The translations under genes and the position numbers were made by a program. This document shows positions 9,538 to 19,010 of a stretch of 43,260 bases of DNA, in pieces (within the stretch, counting starts at the first letter, position 1; each line of letters opens with the position of its first letter). Source of the stretch: Prorocentrum cordatum (taxonomy: Eukaryota; Sar; Dinophyceae; Prorocentrales; Prorocentraceae); NCBI GenBank assembly GCA_963575745.1, contig CAUYUJ010014622.1, positions 1 through 43,260 of the forward strand, written 5' to 3'. Below the pieces are notes generated by a model. That model saw nothing but the letters and a program-made list of their open reading frames with translations, made no database searches and had not been told where the DNA came from.

Positions 9538-9769
9538 CATCTAGGATGTAGACCTCCTAGGTGGATTTCGAGTAGATGGGGTCGGAGGAACGCGCCGCAT
9601 CGCCAGTGCATCGGCGATGTGGCTCGATGTGGAGCCCGTGTTTCCCCACGCAGACGTCGCCGATGCATCGCTGACGTCGCCGATGCATCGCCGATAAGTC
9701 GGAGATGCACTGGCGATGCGGCGCGATCCTTCGACCCCATCTTCTCGGACCCTATCTAGGAAGCCTCTA
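9538..9769. mobile_element. Foldback element, CATCGGCGATG family, copy 2
   Basis: Inverted arms run from CCTAGGTGGATTTCGAG at 9556 to its counterpart ending CTATCTAGG at 9760. Both arms include GATGGGGTCG and CGCCGCATCGCCAGTGCATC, so they are about 57 bp long. A direct repeat GAGACTGTTTGCT, continuing with a few mismatches for 22 bases, lies at 9516-9537 and 9770-9792. The interior shares words with the copy at 42869-43052. Confidence 0.8.
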
Positions 9770-9964
9770 GAGACTGTTTGCTTACCCTCTCCAAAACCGC
9801 TCCCAGAGGCCGAAACCTACGTGCTCAGTCGATCCCCCAGTGGCTCGCATCGCGCGCAGCGATCGGAGAGGCGCGCCACGGGGGTGGCTCGTTGTCCAGA
9901 GGGTCATTCCTGCGTGATCGAGCCGAGCAGGGCGTGGCACCCAGACATCCGACGTTCCGATGTT

Positions 9965-10085
9965 TTCGACGAGACGCCGGCCCCCGACCTCTCGACCACT
10001 TCCCTGGAACCTCTCGACCACTTCCCCTGTGTTCTTGTTTTGATGGCCCCGAGGCGCGGCAAAGGCCCTGACGGGCTCAAAACCT
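9965..10085. repeat. Second arm of the inverted pair with 8890-9005
   Basis: It carries GCCGGCCCCCGACCTCTCGA, an internal duplication of CTCTCGACCACTTCCC, and GATGGCCCCGAGGCGCGGCAA, matching the minus strand of 8890-9005. Confidence 0.7.
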
Positions 10086-10349
10086 TGGGCGTCGCGTGAT
10101 GGGGGTGGGGGGGGGGGGGGGCGAAAAGGGGGGGCGCAGCGAGGGCTGCAGAAAAGGGGCCCTGTAGGGCCCCCAGAGGAGCCCCCTGGGGCCCCAAAGG
10201 GGGCCTCGCGGGCCCGAGGGGTGCACCTTTCCCCGCCCCTCCCCCCCCCTCCAGCCATAGGCCCCCCTAGTCAGCGACGCCCAGACACCACCGAACACCA
10301 CCTCCTCTGTTGCTTCGAGACGCTGGATGTCTGGGCGGTCGCCTCCGCC
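10086..10349. other. G-run and GGGGCC-rich non-coding stretch
   Basis: It contains a run of about 14 G near 10109-10122 and multiple GGGCCCC words. No gene is recognised. Confidence 0.6.
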
Positions 10350-10446
10350 GCTTCCTCCCTCCTCTCCTCTGCCTAATTCAAGCTTCGCGCGGCCCGCTTA
10401 GCTTCGACCGGAAGCGGTGCGCTCTCGACCCGCGGATCAAAAAGTG
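10350..10446 (-). repeat. Dispersed ~95-bp repeat, inverted relative to 29546-29640
   Basis: The minus strand here and the plus strand at 29546-29640 match almost perfectly for about 75 bases, including GATCCGCGGGTCGAGAGCGC and GTCGAAGCTAAGCGGGCCGC. Similarity then continues more weakly into a GGAGGG-rich tail. It is non-coding. The GAAGCTAAGC word recalls 5S rRNA, but the rest does not fit. Confidence 0.85.
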
Positions 10447-10626
10447 TTTGGGCGGTCGCTGCCTGCGCGATCGAGCCGAGCGGGGGCGCGCCGCGGCGCC
10501 CGCGGAGGCCGCCGAGCCGGCGCCAGCGGGCGCCGGCAGACCAGCGCCGGCCGAGGGGGCGCCAGGCCTGCAGGGCGCGCAGGCGGCGCCGCAGGCTGCG
10601 GACGAGGACCAGGGGCAACGACAGGG

Positions 10627-10750
10627 TCCTCCTCCTCCTCCTCCTCCTCCTCCTCCTCCTCCTCTCCTTCTCCTCCTCCTCCTCCTCCTCCTCCTCCTCC
10701 TCCTCCTCCCTCCTCCTCCTCCCTACTCCCTCCTCCCTGGGGGGGGGGGA
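10627..10750. repeat. CCT polypyrimidine tract with adjoining G run
   Basis: About 110 bases of CCT repeats (plus strand all pyrimidine) run into a run of about 12 G at 10739-10750, a sharp C/T-to-G switch. Confidence 0.95.
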
Positions 10751-11166
10751 TTAGCAGGATTAGCAGCAGTGGTGCAACCAGGCTCCGTGAGAGGGGGGAA
10801 GCCACAGCACGGGGCAACCTTGGGCGTCAAGCCTGGGCCGCACTCGGCCGAAAAGCTGCAAGAACAGGGGAGCGCCCTATGCCGCGGGGGCCCCCAGCGG
10901 ACCCCAGCATCCCCCATTAACAGGGCAGGCAGGGCCGACGAAACCTTGGGAGGGGGAGGGGGGACTGGTTGTAGTCGGCGGGGGGTCTGAGGTGGCCCAG
11001 CATTGGTGTCTGGCCAGCAGGGAGGGCGGGCAGGTTCGATGTTCTGGGTTCGGAATGGCTTTTTGCCTTTCGGCCTCTGGGGGTGAAGCGTCTTGATCAT
11101 GAGCGGACAAATCTTGCACCGACTGGCCCGGGAGGCTTCGGAGGACAAATTTTGAGCGGATTTGGC
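10751..11166. other. No gene recognised
   Basis: Mixed GC-rich sequence between two CCT tracts. The minus strand keeps one long low-complexity frame open through it only because of the neighbouring tracts. Confidence 0.4.
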
Positions 11167-11465
11167 TCCCCCCTCCTCCTCCTCCCCCTCCTCCCTCCTC
11201 CTCCTCCTCCTCCTCCTCCTCCTCCTCCTCCTCCTTCTGCTCCTCTCTCCTCCTCGCTCCTCCTCCTCCTCCTCGTCTTTCCACCTCCTCCTCTCCTCCT
11301 CCTCCTCCTCCTCCTCCTCCTCCTCCTTCCTCCTCCTCCGTCTCCTCCTCCTCCCTCCTCCTCATCCTCCTCCCTCCTCCACTCCTTCCCCCTCCTCCTC
11401 CTCCTCCTCCTCTCCTCCTCCTCCTCCTCCTCCTCCTCCTCCTCTTCCTCCTCCGCCCCCTCCTC
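11167..11465. repeat. CCT polypyrimidine tract, about 300 bp
   Basis: CCT repeats with TCT, CGT and CAT interruptions. The plus strand is nearly all pyrimidine for 300 bases. All frames are open on both strands. Confidence 0.95.
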
Positions 11466-11855
11466 ACCGATCCTCTGAAGCCCCAACCAGTTCGGACTCC
11501 CCAGCCGCTTCCAATTGTTCCTGTCCAGCCGGGGCCCGGGTGCCCCAACCGCTCCCGCCAGATCGGGCGCTTGTTATAACGGGAGGAGAAGCCGCCGTCT
11601 CTACGGCTAGGTCGGGCCTGTCCCTCTACAGGAGGGATATTCCAAACATGTAGAAACATTGTATGGGGACGATTTTTGTTGTATGTATGTTTAGATTATC
11701 CGTAAGGGCTTCGCCCCCTGCCGCCGGCCCCCTCTCTCGGAGAATGGGCCATGGAAGAGCTAAGTCATGAGGTCTTGGCGCTGTCGTGAAGCAGTATCGA
11801 AACTTCATGCGAAGCCGATTCGCAATCAGCAAAACCAACTGATCACAAGAGGGGT

Positions 11856-11966
11856 TACCACACCTGGCGATTGGTAAGACGTGTATGGTTTACGGGCTTG
11901 GTTACCACACCTTGCGATTAAAGGGCCGAGGGAGTTCTCGCAGTTTGGGTTACCACGCCTTGCGAT
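11856..11966. repeat. GGTTACCACRCCTTGCGAT short repeat, three copies
   Basis: A 19-base word occurs near 11855, 11899 and 11948, spaced about 45-50 bases. It immediately precedes the 73-bp array and lies inside the larger inverted-repeat element. Confidence 0.75.
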
Positions 11967-11975
11967 GGATGTGCG

Positions 11976-12430
11976 TGAAGGGTGGCACCGAATTTCAGGA
12001 ATGTGGCAAATCCCCTGTGTTTTTGGACCCTGACCCCGCGGATCTGCGTGAGGGGTGGCACCGAATTTCAGAAATGTGGCAAATCCCATGTGTTTTTGGA
12101 CCCTGACCCCGCGGATCTGCGTGAGGGGTGGCACCGAATTTCAGAAATGTGGCAAATCCCATGTGTTTTTGGACCCTGACCCCGCGGATCTGCGTGAGGG
12201 GTGGCACCGAATTTCAGAAATGTCGCAAATCCCATGTGTTTTTGGACCCTGACCCCGCGGATCTGCGTGAGTGGGTGGCACCGAATTTCACCGAAAGAAA
12301 TGTGGCAAATCCTTTCTGTTTTTGGACCCTGACCCCGCGGATCTGCGTGAGGGGTGGCACCGAATTTCACAAATGTGGCAAATCCCATGTGTTTTTGGAC
12401 CCTGACCCCGCGGATCTGCGTGAGGGGTGT
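11976..12430. repeat. 73-bp tandem repeat, about six units
   Basis: Units start near 11981, 12054, 12127, 12200, 12274 and 12353. They run from GGTGGCACCGAATTTCAGAA to GACCCCGCGGATCTGCGTGA and are nearly identical, so the array is recently homogenised. Spacing is exactly 73 three times, and one unit has a small insertion. Since 73 leaves remainder 1 on division by three, reading frames rotate, yet no frame meets a stop, giving long but spurious frames. Confidence 0.95.
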
Positions 12431-12721
12431 CGATTTCGAGCCCCCCCAGCAATTCAGACAACGCGCCCAGGGGACGCTAAAAATCCCGTTTGGGCCTCCC
12501 CCCCCCTCGCGCGGTCAATCAACTACTTACAGTAACCAGCAAGAAGCAAACCTGTAACACTGGAAACTACAAGCTACAACTGGTACAGGAAACTGCGAAT
12601 CACGGGCCTACAGCCTGGTGGCCCCACAAGGGGGCTGGCGGATTTTTCATGTTTCGTCTTTCACCAGCCTGTAGGAGCACACGCCCGACCGAATTAGAAC
12701 GGGAGGAGAAGCCGCCGTCTC

Positions 12722-13704
12722 GAGGGTCCTTCAGGGCTCCCCCCGTCGGTCCCTCCCCCCCCCGCTGCCGACAGGCACAGCCGGGGGGCACGGGGACCCC
12801 GTGGGCAGCGTCGCCGGCCGAGGACCAGGAGAGACCACGATCGTCGTCCCGTCGCCGCAGCCAAAGGAAGAAGCCATCACTGCAAGATACATGGTTGATG
12901 CTCGGCGATGCGGCGCAACCCCGCGATCCCGTCCATTCGGGCCGAATTGGGGAGGCCTCCGAAGAAGCTGGATTAAGTTCGAGGAGTGGAGGGACCGGGG
13001 GGGTATGCCCAGATCAAAACTGGCAGCAGTCCCGCTCTGCGAGGAAATCGGTTCAAGCGTTGGGCAGGCCCGTTCAAACATTTGAGATGGTGGCTTGCTG
13101 GGGATGGAGGGATGCTTTTGATGTTCGGCATCCACGGCCAATGACCTTACCTTGACAGGGTAAAGCAATACAGCGGTCTGAGAGGTGGGTGCCAATGTGT
13201 CCCCGAAAGGGCCCCGCCAGATAGAGACCCACCAAAAACGAGGCGCACGTAAAAATGCAACGCTAACACGCGCAACGAGCATGCCCCAAAAGGACGGCCT
13301 GGGATCAGGCACCAATCACGCCCCAGATTTGGCAGTGGCGAGCAAGCTCAACCCTGGAAACTTTCTCACCATAACGCAGTTGCAACCTGCGCCCACGGTG
13401 CCGAGAGTGGCCCCGAGGTAGAGAAGTGGAATGCGTGAGGCAGCGGCAAAGCGTTCTACCTACATGGGGCAGAAAGTGAAGGGCTCGACTAAGACCCCAC
13501 TGTTCTTAGGGTGGAGAACTTTGCCGAGCAGTCGCCACTTCTCACACTCGTGAGGCTCAGCGCGAGGAGCGCGTGTGGCCGCCAGCTCGGCGAGGCAGAA
13601 TCCGGATGTGAGCAGCGCGCAGCGCTGGCACGCGCACGCGAACGGCTCGTCCCTGCAACCGGCGACAGCGCAGCGGTGGCCCAGCTCGCGCGACGACTGT
13701 GGGG
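12722..13704. other. No gene recognised; one foldback-arm fragment
   Basis: Mixed sequence. Bases 12896-12962 hold GATGCTCGGCGATGCGGCGC followed by GCGATCCCGTCCATTCGGGCC, matching one arm of the foldback family. No partner arm is clear. The rest has only short frames. Confidence 0.5.
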
Positions 13705-13800
13705 AAAAAACACATACTGATTTTTTGCGTCTGTTCCCACAGTGTGTTTGGTGTTTTTCCCACAGTGTGTTTTTTGTCCCACTGTGTGTGTTTTCCCACA

Positions 13801-13831
<31 letters not shown>

Positions 13832-13885
13832 TGCGTGTGCGTGTGCGTGTGCGTGTGCGTGTGCGTGTGCGTGTGCGTGTGCGTG

Positions 13886-13982
<97 letters not shown>

Positions 13983-14010
13983 GTGTGTGTGTGTTTTTCC
14001 ACAGTGTGTT
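13705..14010. repeat. Compound (GT)n-(GTGCGT)n-(GTGC)n-(GT)n microsatellite with CCCACAGTGTG borders
   Basis: Bases 13799-13993 are strictly alternating purine-pyrimidine, changing from GT to GTGCGT to GTGC and back to GT. Before it, CCCACAGTGTGT or a close variant occurs at about 13737, 13759, 13777 and 13795. After it comes one more (CCACAGTGTG, about 13998). The core is classic Z-DNA-prone sequence, and the borders look like the seed from which the tract grew. Confidence 0.92.
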
Positions 14011-14208
14011 TTGTTTTCCCCCGCCGAACCTTGGGGTGCCCGGTGTACCCTCCCCACTCGACTGCCTGGCGGCCGAGCGGGAGCCCCGCAGACAACCAGG
14101 GACAGTGCCCGAAGGCGCGGGGGGCAGCCTGCCGCCCGGCGCCCGCTCGGGTGACGTGGCGGCGGGCCGGGCTCTGACGGGCCTGCTTTCCACCACCACC
14201 ACCAGCAG

Positions 14209-14480
14209 TTGGAGGGGGGAGGGAGGAGGAGGAGGAGGAGGAGGAGGAGGAGGAGGAGGAGGAGGAGGAGGAGGAAGGAGGAGGGGGAGGAGAGAGAGGA
14301 GGAGGAGGAGGAGGAGGAGGAGGAGGGAGGAGGAGGAGGAGGAGGAGGAGGAGGAGGAGGAGGAGGAGGAGGAGGAGGGAGGGAGGAGGGAGTAGGGAGG
14401 GAGGAGGGGGAGGAGGAGGAGGAGGAGGAGGAGGAGGAGGAGGAGGAGGAGGAGGAGGAGGAGGAGGAGGAGGAGGAGGA
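14209..14480. repeat. GGA polypurine tract, about 270 bp
   Basis: GGA repeats with GGGA and AGAGA interruptions. The plus strand is all purine except one T in GGGAGTAGGG near 14390. Confidence 0.95.
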
Positions 14481-15139
14481 TCCCCTCCCTCTTACGTATG
14501 GTGGTGGTGGTGGTGCAAAACAAGCCCACCCGGCTCCACTCGCGGCGTAAGCGCGGGGTGGACCCCACCCAGACGGGTACGCGGCCCAGAGGGGCCGTTC
14601 TGGGCCGAAAGAGCTTCACAACAGCTCGCGGCACGGCCACTGAGTGGGCCACGCGCTGCTGCTCCGAGGCAGCAGAGTGCAAGGTTGCTCGGCGCTTCGC
14701 GGCCCGATCGGCCCAGTCACTTCCACAACGCAGATTTATCCTGCGTCGTGCCCAACCCATCTGCGTCCAGTGACAAGAGGCACTGGCCCAAGCCGTATGG
14801 ACAGCCACAGTGCAGGCGCCGTCAACTGTTACGAAGACAGCTGCACGGGATACGCGCGCGCTGCACGTCTCCAGGACAGTGAGAGAACAACGAAGAACGA
14901 GGCCCCAGGCTTGAAGAAGAACGGGGGCGAGAACGAGGGGCAGGAGAAGGACGGACAATATGGCCGAATAGCTAGCGCGGCAACAGCAGGGAGACGAGAC
15001 GTTGGACAGGGGGAAGAGGCCGACGAAGAAAGAGGCGGGATGAGAAAGGAGGGTGACGCTTCAGCCCAGTGACAGGCTGGACAAACAGCGCTGCACGCGT
15101 CATGCGGCCTCGGCGCTCCAAAGTACCAGCTCGTCATGG
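14481..15139. other. No gene recognised
   Basis: It begins with a short (GGT)n near 14499-14514. The rest is mixed, with an A/G-rich stretch at 14880-15060. In minus orientation it lies 3' of the helicase fragment, so it could hold that gene's 3' UTR or the intergenic space. Confidence 0.4.
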
Positions 15140-15437
15140 CTAGTGCAGGAAGCGAGCGAGGCGTAGCTCGCCCGCCAACTTCTGGGCCTTTTTCCTGCAC
15201 CTTGTCACGCGGGAGCTAAACGCCCGCAGGCGCGCCGCCAGGTCTGCGGGCGGTCCACGGGAATGGAGATCCAGGCCGGAGTTGCGCATGATCAGCAGGT
15301 TGTCCACCGTCGTCGCCTTGGAGAGCATCGCGTAGGAGATGCAGCCAGAGGGCGTCCATGCCTTCCGCGTCCTTGCGACCAACGTCGACAATGACTCCGC
15401 GATGCATGGTCTGGCCCTGGCAGGCCGTGGACGTCAC
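15140..15437 (-). pseudogene. Pif1-like helicase C-terminal fragment, frameshifted
   Basis: Read on the minus strand, the upstream frame gives CQGQTMHRGVIVDVG (about 15420-15376) and the downstream frame gives SYAMLSKATTVDNLLIM (about 15339-15290), ending in a TAG stop at 15140-15142. QGQT, then a GVIVDVG strand, then YxxLS(R/K)xT is the order of the last helicase motifs in Pif1/RecD-type superfamily 1B DNA helicases, which unwind DNA 5' to 3'. The arginine usual in the last motif is Lys here. The halves are in different frames; the shift lies at about 15335-15360 and one extra base would explain it. Just upstream is the ~101-bp satellite, so the rest of the gene may lie beyond repeat-filled introns. 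It could be a true gene with an assembly error. Confidence 0.55.
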
Positions 15438-16490
15438 CCCGCTTTACCCCCAGCAGCCCTCGAAAGTGGCGGCAGCTTCGCAAGTCGCAGCCCCCTGGGG
15501 ATGGCGAGGTCTACTTTACCTGCGCGTGTGACGTCACTCCGCTGGACCCCCCAGCAACCCTCGAAAGCGGCGACAGTTTGGCAGATCGCAGCCCCCTAGG
15601 CATGGCGATATGACTTTAGATCCGCGTGTGACGACACTCCATTGGACCCCCCCGCAGTCTTCGAACGTGGGGACAGTTTCGCAGATCGCCGCCCCCCAGG
15701 GGTGGCGAGGTTGAATGTGGACCCGCGTATGACATCGCCCCGACGGGCCCCCCAAGAGCATTCGAAAGTGGTGATAGTTTTGCAGATCGCGACCCCCAGG
15801 GATGGCGAGGTCGAATTTTAATCCGCGCACGACGTCATTCCGCTGATCCCCACAGCCTTCGAGAGTGGAGACAGCTTCGCAGGTCGCAGCCACCCAGGGA
15901 CGACGAGGTTTAATTAGGTCCGCGGCGGCGGGCCCATGGGGGAGGGCGAACAGGGCTCCAGCCGAGAATAGCGCCTCGCCTTGTACCATGTAGCTCGCGC
16001 CGGCCTTCACCTTGACGCGGTCGCCGACCTTGAACGCCTTGAAGATTTGCGTGGAACGCTGGATCAAATCCGACCCGTTGCCCTTGACTCTCTTTGGTCG
16101 CAGCAGCTCATCTTCCTCGTATGACGGGCCCCCAGCAGCCTTTTTCAAAATGGCGTTAGTTCACACTTCGCAGGCCCCTAGGGGTGGCGAGTCTTAATTG
16201 GGATCCGTGTGTGACGTCACTCCGCTAGACCCCCAGCGGCCTTCGAAGATCGCCGCCCCCCAGGGATGGCGAGGTCTACTTCAGCTTCGCGTGTGACGTC
16301 ATTCCGCTGGACCCCCCTAGCAGCCCGCGAGAGCGGCGACAGTTATGCAGCTCGCAACCCCCCAGGGGTGGCGAGGTCTATTTAATTTCAATCCGTTCGT
16401 GACGTCACCCCGCCCGCTGGGCCCCGAGAAACCCTCGGAAAGGCGACCGTGTCGCAGATCGCAGCGCCCCCACGGATGGCGAGGAGGCAA
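15427..16490. repeat. ~101-bp satellite array with a TGACGTCA core
   Basis: About nine units, interrupted once by unique sequence (15916-16128). The minus-strand unit runs CGACCTCGCCATCCCTGGGG, then CTGCGATCTGCGAAACTGTC, then GAGGGCTGCTGGGGGTCCAG, then CGGAGTGACGTCACACGCG. Spacing of the GACGTCA landmark (about 15428, 15530, 15629, 15730, 15829; then 16213, 16307, 16399) is 94-102. Most units keep a GTGACGTCAC palindrome or a one-to-two-base variant. Confidence 0.9.
15916..16128 (-). CDS. Candidate internal exon embedded in the satellite array
   Basis: This unique 210-base insert breaks the ~101-bp array. On the minus strand it is open, with mostly G/C third positions, and reads sensibly: YEEDELLRPKRVKGNGSDL, then FKAFKVGDRVKVKAGASYM, then VQGEALFSAGALFALPHG. 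The KVGDRVKVKAG stretch resembles a small beta-barrel (KOW/SH3-like) opening, but that is weak. It starts and ends within a few bases of repeat-unit boundaries, as if the satellite fills introns on both sides. Whether it belongs to the helicase fragment about 500 bases downstream is unknown. Confidence 0.4.
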
Positions 16491-16575
16491 GGCAGAAGAC
16501 AGGTAGCACGTAGGAGACAGGGCAGGGTAGCAGGCAGGTAAGGGGGGGGGGGGGCAAGAGGGGGGGCAGGGAAAG

Positions 16576-16690
16576 GGGAGGAGGAGGAGGAGGAGGAGGA
16601 GGAGAGGAGGGAGGAGGAGGAGGAGGAGAAGGAGGAGGAGGAGGAGGAGGAAGAGAAGGAGGAGGAGGAGGAGGAGGAGGAATAGGAGGA
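16576..16690. repeat. GGA polypurine tract
   Basis: GGA repeats with GAAGGA interruptions, about 115 bases, preceded by G runs at 16540-16570. Confidence 0.95.
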
Positions 16691-17155
16691 GCAGGAGAAG
16701 GTGTGCGACCACAGTGCCCTGGCCAAAACGAGAACCCAACGCAGGAGGGCTGGGAACAAGCATTTTTCGCGCCGAGGGAGCCATCAAGCTCGAGATGGCT
16801 CGCCACCTTAGCCACCCCCGAAACCGGCCGAGCACCTACGCTTGTGCGAGTAATGCTCACAGGTCTGGGCAAATTCCAAAGCTTAGCAACGCTGGGGCAA
16901 GCATATTCGAAACGCACAAGTCCAGGCGACAGATCAGCAGCAGTGCGCGCTGGGGCTCCACATCCTCCCCCCCGGATCGTCCGGGGGGGGCTGGAGGACA
17001 AGAGGCCCTGCAGCCGAGCCCTGCGATGACCTTCCGCCGCCGGCCAGCAGCAGCCCCCCCCGCCGACCACGCCAGAGCTTCTCATCCTGGGTGGCACTTC
17101 TCGGCCCGAGCCCGCGTGCATGGCGCAGCCTGCAGATCTGCCAGCATCGTCGGCG
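16691..17155. other. No gene recognised; short G/C hairpin
   Basis: Mixed sequence. Near 16968-17002 a C-run, CCGGATCGTCCGG and a G-run form a self-complementary hairpin bounded by ATCCTCC and GGAGGA. Confidence 0.5.
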
Positions 17156-17332
17156 TATCAGCCACGCGCAGAGGGGGGTGGGGGGAGGGGAGAGGGCTTC
17201 TTAGAAGCACCCCTGCTTCTTAGAAGGTGCGGGGCCTTGTCCATAGATGTAAGGCCGGCGCCTTCTAAGAAGCAGCCTGCTTCTAAGAAGCCCTCCCCCC
17301 TCCCCCCACCCCCTTGTGCGCGCCGACAAGCA
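17156..17332. mobile_element. Foldback element with TTCTTAGAAG motifs
   Basis: A long inverted repeat. The left arm is GGGGGGTGGGGGGAGGGGAG then AGGGCTTCTTAGAAGC and GCTTCTTAGAAGGTGC. The right arm is GGCGCCTTCTAAGAAGC, GCTTCTAAGAAGCCCT, then CCCCCCTCCCCCCACCCCC. The arms are about 70 bases with a loop of about 20. It is non-coding, and single-stranded it would form a very stable hairpin. I did not find a second copy. Confidence 0.8.
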
Positions 17333-17951
17333 TAGGTTTCTGCCGTCCCCAACGCTCGAGAGGTGTGGGCTGGGAGTGCGCCCGTGCTGTGCGAAGCGGC
17401 GGGGCCACCCGTCGCCTCCGCAGGGATCGGAGGAGCCCTGCCTGGAGCTGCGACGCGCAGTGGAGGCCCAGGCCAAGAAACACCCTGCTTGCCTCCAGTG
17501 TGCACTGGGTTTCTGAAGTTTCGATGGTTCTGTCGTGGAGAGCGCGACGCTCCCACGCCAAAAATCGATGGACGCCCCGGGGTCTCAGGGTCGGGTTTCT
17601 TGTGGGAGGTCTCCTGCAGGAAACCCCGGAAGATTTTGTTTTTTCCCGCATGATCATGCATTTTGTTCGGCACCAGCTCCTCTCTCCCTTGGACCCGCAC
17701 GCCCTGCGCACCCACAGCCTGTGGCAAATCGCACCCCGGGCGTTTGAGAGAGTGGGCAGAGGTCTCCCACCTCACACCTTGCTGCAGCCGTACATGCCAA
17801 GGGCCACGCATCACGACAGGCAACAGCGTGGATGGAGCCCCTGTTTAGGGCCGAGCATTCCTTACAGGAACGGCCCTCCAAGACGAAGTCGAAACATGAG
17901 TTGGATCTCGAGGCATTATTGTTCCCTGCTTCACGTTCCAGCGATGATGTT
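17333..17951. other. No gene recognised
   Basis: Mixed sequence with frames up to about 140 codons on each strand that overlap one another. None shows a recognised motif. Confidence 0.35.
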
Positions 17952-18020
17952 GAGGAGGAGGGGGAGGCGGAGGAGGGGGAAGAGGAGGAGGAGGAGGAGG
18001 AGGAGGAGGAGGAGGAGGAG
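17952..18020. repeat. GGA polypurine tract
   Basis: About 70 bases of GGA with GGCGGA and AAGAGG interruptions. Confidence 0.95.
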
Positions 18021-18843
18021 TGCTTCGCAGCGAAATCCTTGCACAACTAATCCGCACCACCCCCAACCCGAAATTCGGGTATTCGGGTTGTGTTGGGATG
18101 GTCTGGTAGCTAGTCCGAGACGTGGCCCGGCGATGCGCGGGAGTGACCGCCCGCGGGAGTGAGCTTTGGTGCGCGGCTTCCCAGGGGCGCGGGGAGCCAG
18201 CCTCAAGGACGCGGGCTGGTACAGTCAAAGCTGCCAGCAAGGATGCGCGATCAGGATGCAAGACCCTCGGGCGCCCATGCTGAGGCTTTTCCGAGGGGGG
18301 CTGGCAATGGAGAGTGGTCAGGGACAGACCGAGGAGGCCAGGATGCAGGGGCAATCACCACCCCTGGGGAAGGTTGCCCCTACTCGCTGTCGGTCTCAAC
18401 TGCGCTGTCGCATCGCGTGCAACGATCGGCCAACCGCGCACCAACACTCGTGCCCATAGGGGTCACTTCTGCGTGTATCGCAGGCCTAGAGGAAGACACC
18501 AACACCAAGATCGGCGGTGCGCCTCCACCGAGGGAAGACGATCCCGATCTCGGTGATGGTGGTAATATTCTGGCTTCCAAGGTGGCCGAAATATTGCCAC
18601 CAACACCGCAATCCAGGATCATCTGCCCCCTGTGGAGGCAACCCCCTGGGCTGGTGTTGGTGCCAATCTCCAGGCCTCCAAGTGTAGCTGAGGCGGGGAC
18701 CGAGCAGAGCGGAGGTCCGGGAGCCTGGGCAGGAGCCCCCGGCGGCGGCGGCGGCCGCCTCCCGGGTCGCCCGGATGCGGTCCTACTGGGAGGCCCGCAC
18801 CCGCGGCCCGGGCTGCTCGCCCGCGGAGGCCAGCGAGGCGAGG

Positions 18844-18845
<2 letters not shown>
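18021..18845. other. No gene recognised
   Basis: Mixed sequence. A plus-strand frame runs from about 18390 into the GAC tract but shows no domain I recognise. AATATT-containing words near 18566 and 18591 form a loose inverted pair around CTTCCAAGGTGG. Confidence 0.35.
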
Positions 18846-18933
<88 letters not shown>

Positions 18934-18935
18934 CA

Positions 18936-19006
<71 letters not shown>

Positions 19007-19010
19007 TTGT
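18846..19010. repeat. (GAC)n microsatellite, about 165 bp
   Basis: GAC repeats with GGC and CAC replacements, the inverse-strand equivalent of the GTC tracts at 100 and 8276. It reads as poly-Asp on the plus strand and poly-Val/poly-Ser on the minus. Confidence 0.95.

Larger units (their letters stand above)
11602..12697. mobile_element. Composite element of the GTCGGGC-TGTCCC family, copy 2
   Basis: The left end contains GGTCGGGCCTGTCCCTCTAC (from 11610) and the inverse complement of the right end contains GGTCGGGCGTGTGCTCCTAC (to 12691). A 24-bp exact direct repeat beginning AACGGGAGGAGAAGCCGCCG abuts both sides (11578-11601 and 12698-12721). At about 1.1 kb it is far longer than copies at 3066 and 28220 because tandem arrays fill it (11856-12430). 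There is no recognisable transposase. Confidence 0.75.

Noticed and set aside
12055-12535. Protein-like frame over the 73-bp array
   Set aside because: The unit is not a multiple of three, so the same DNA is read in three frames in succession. This is repeat-driven openness.
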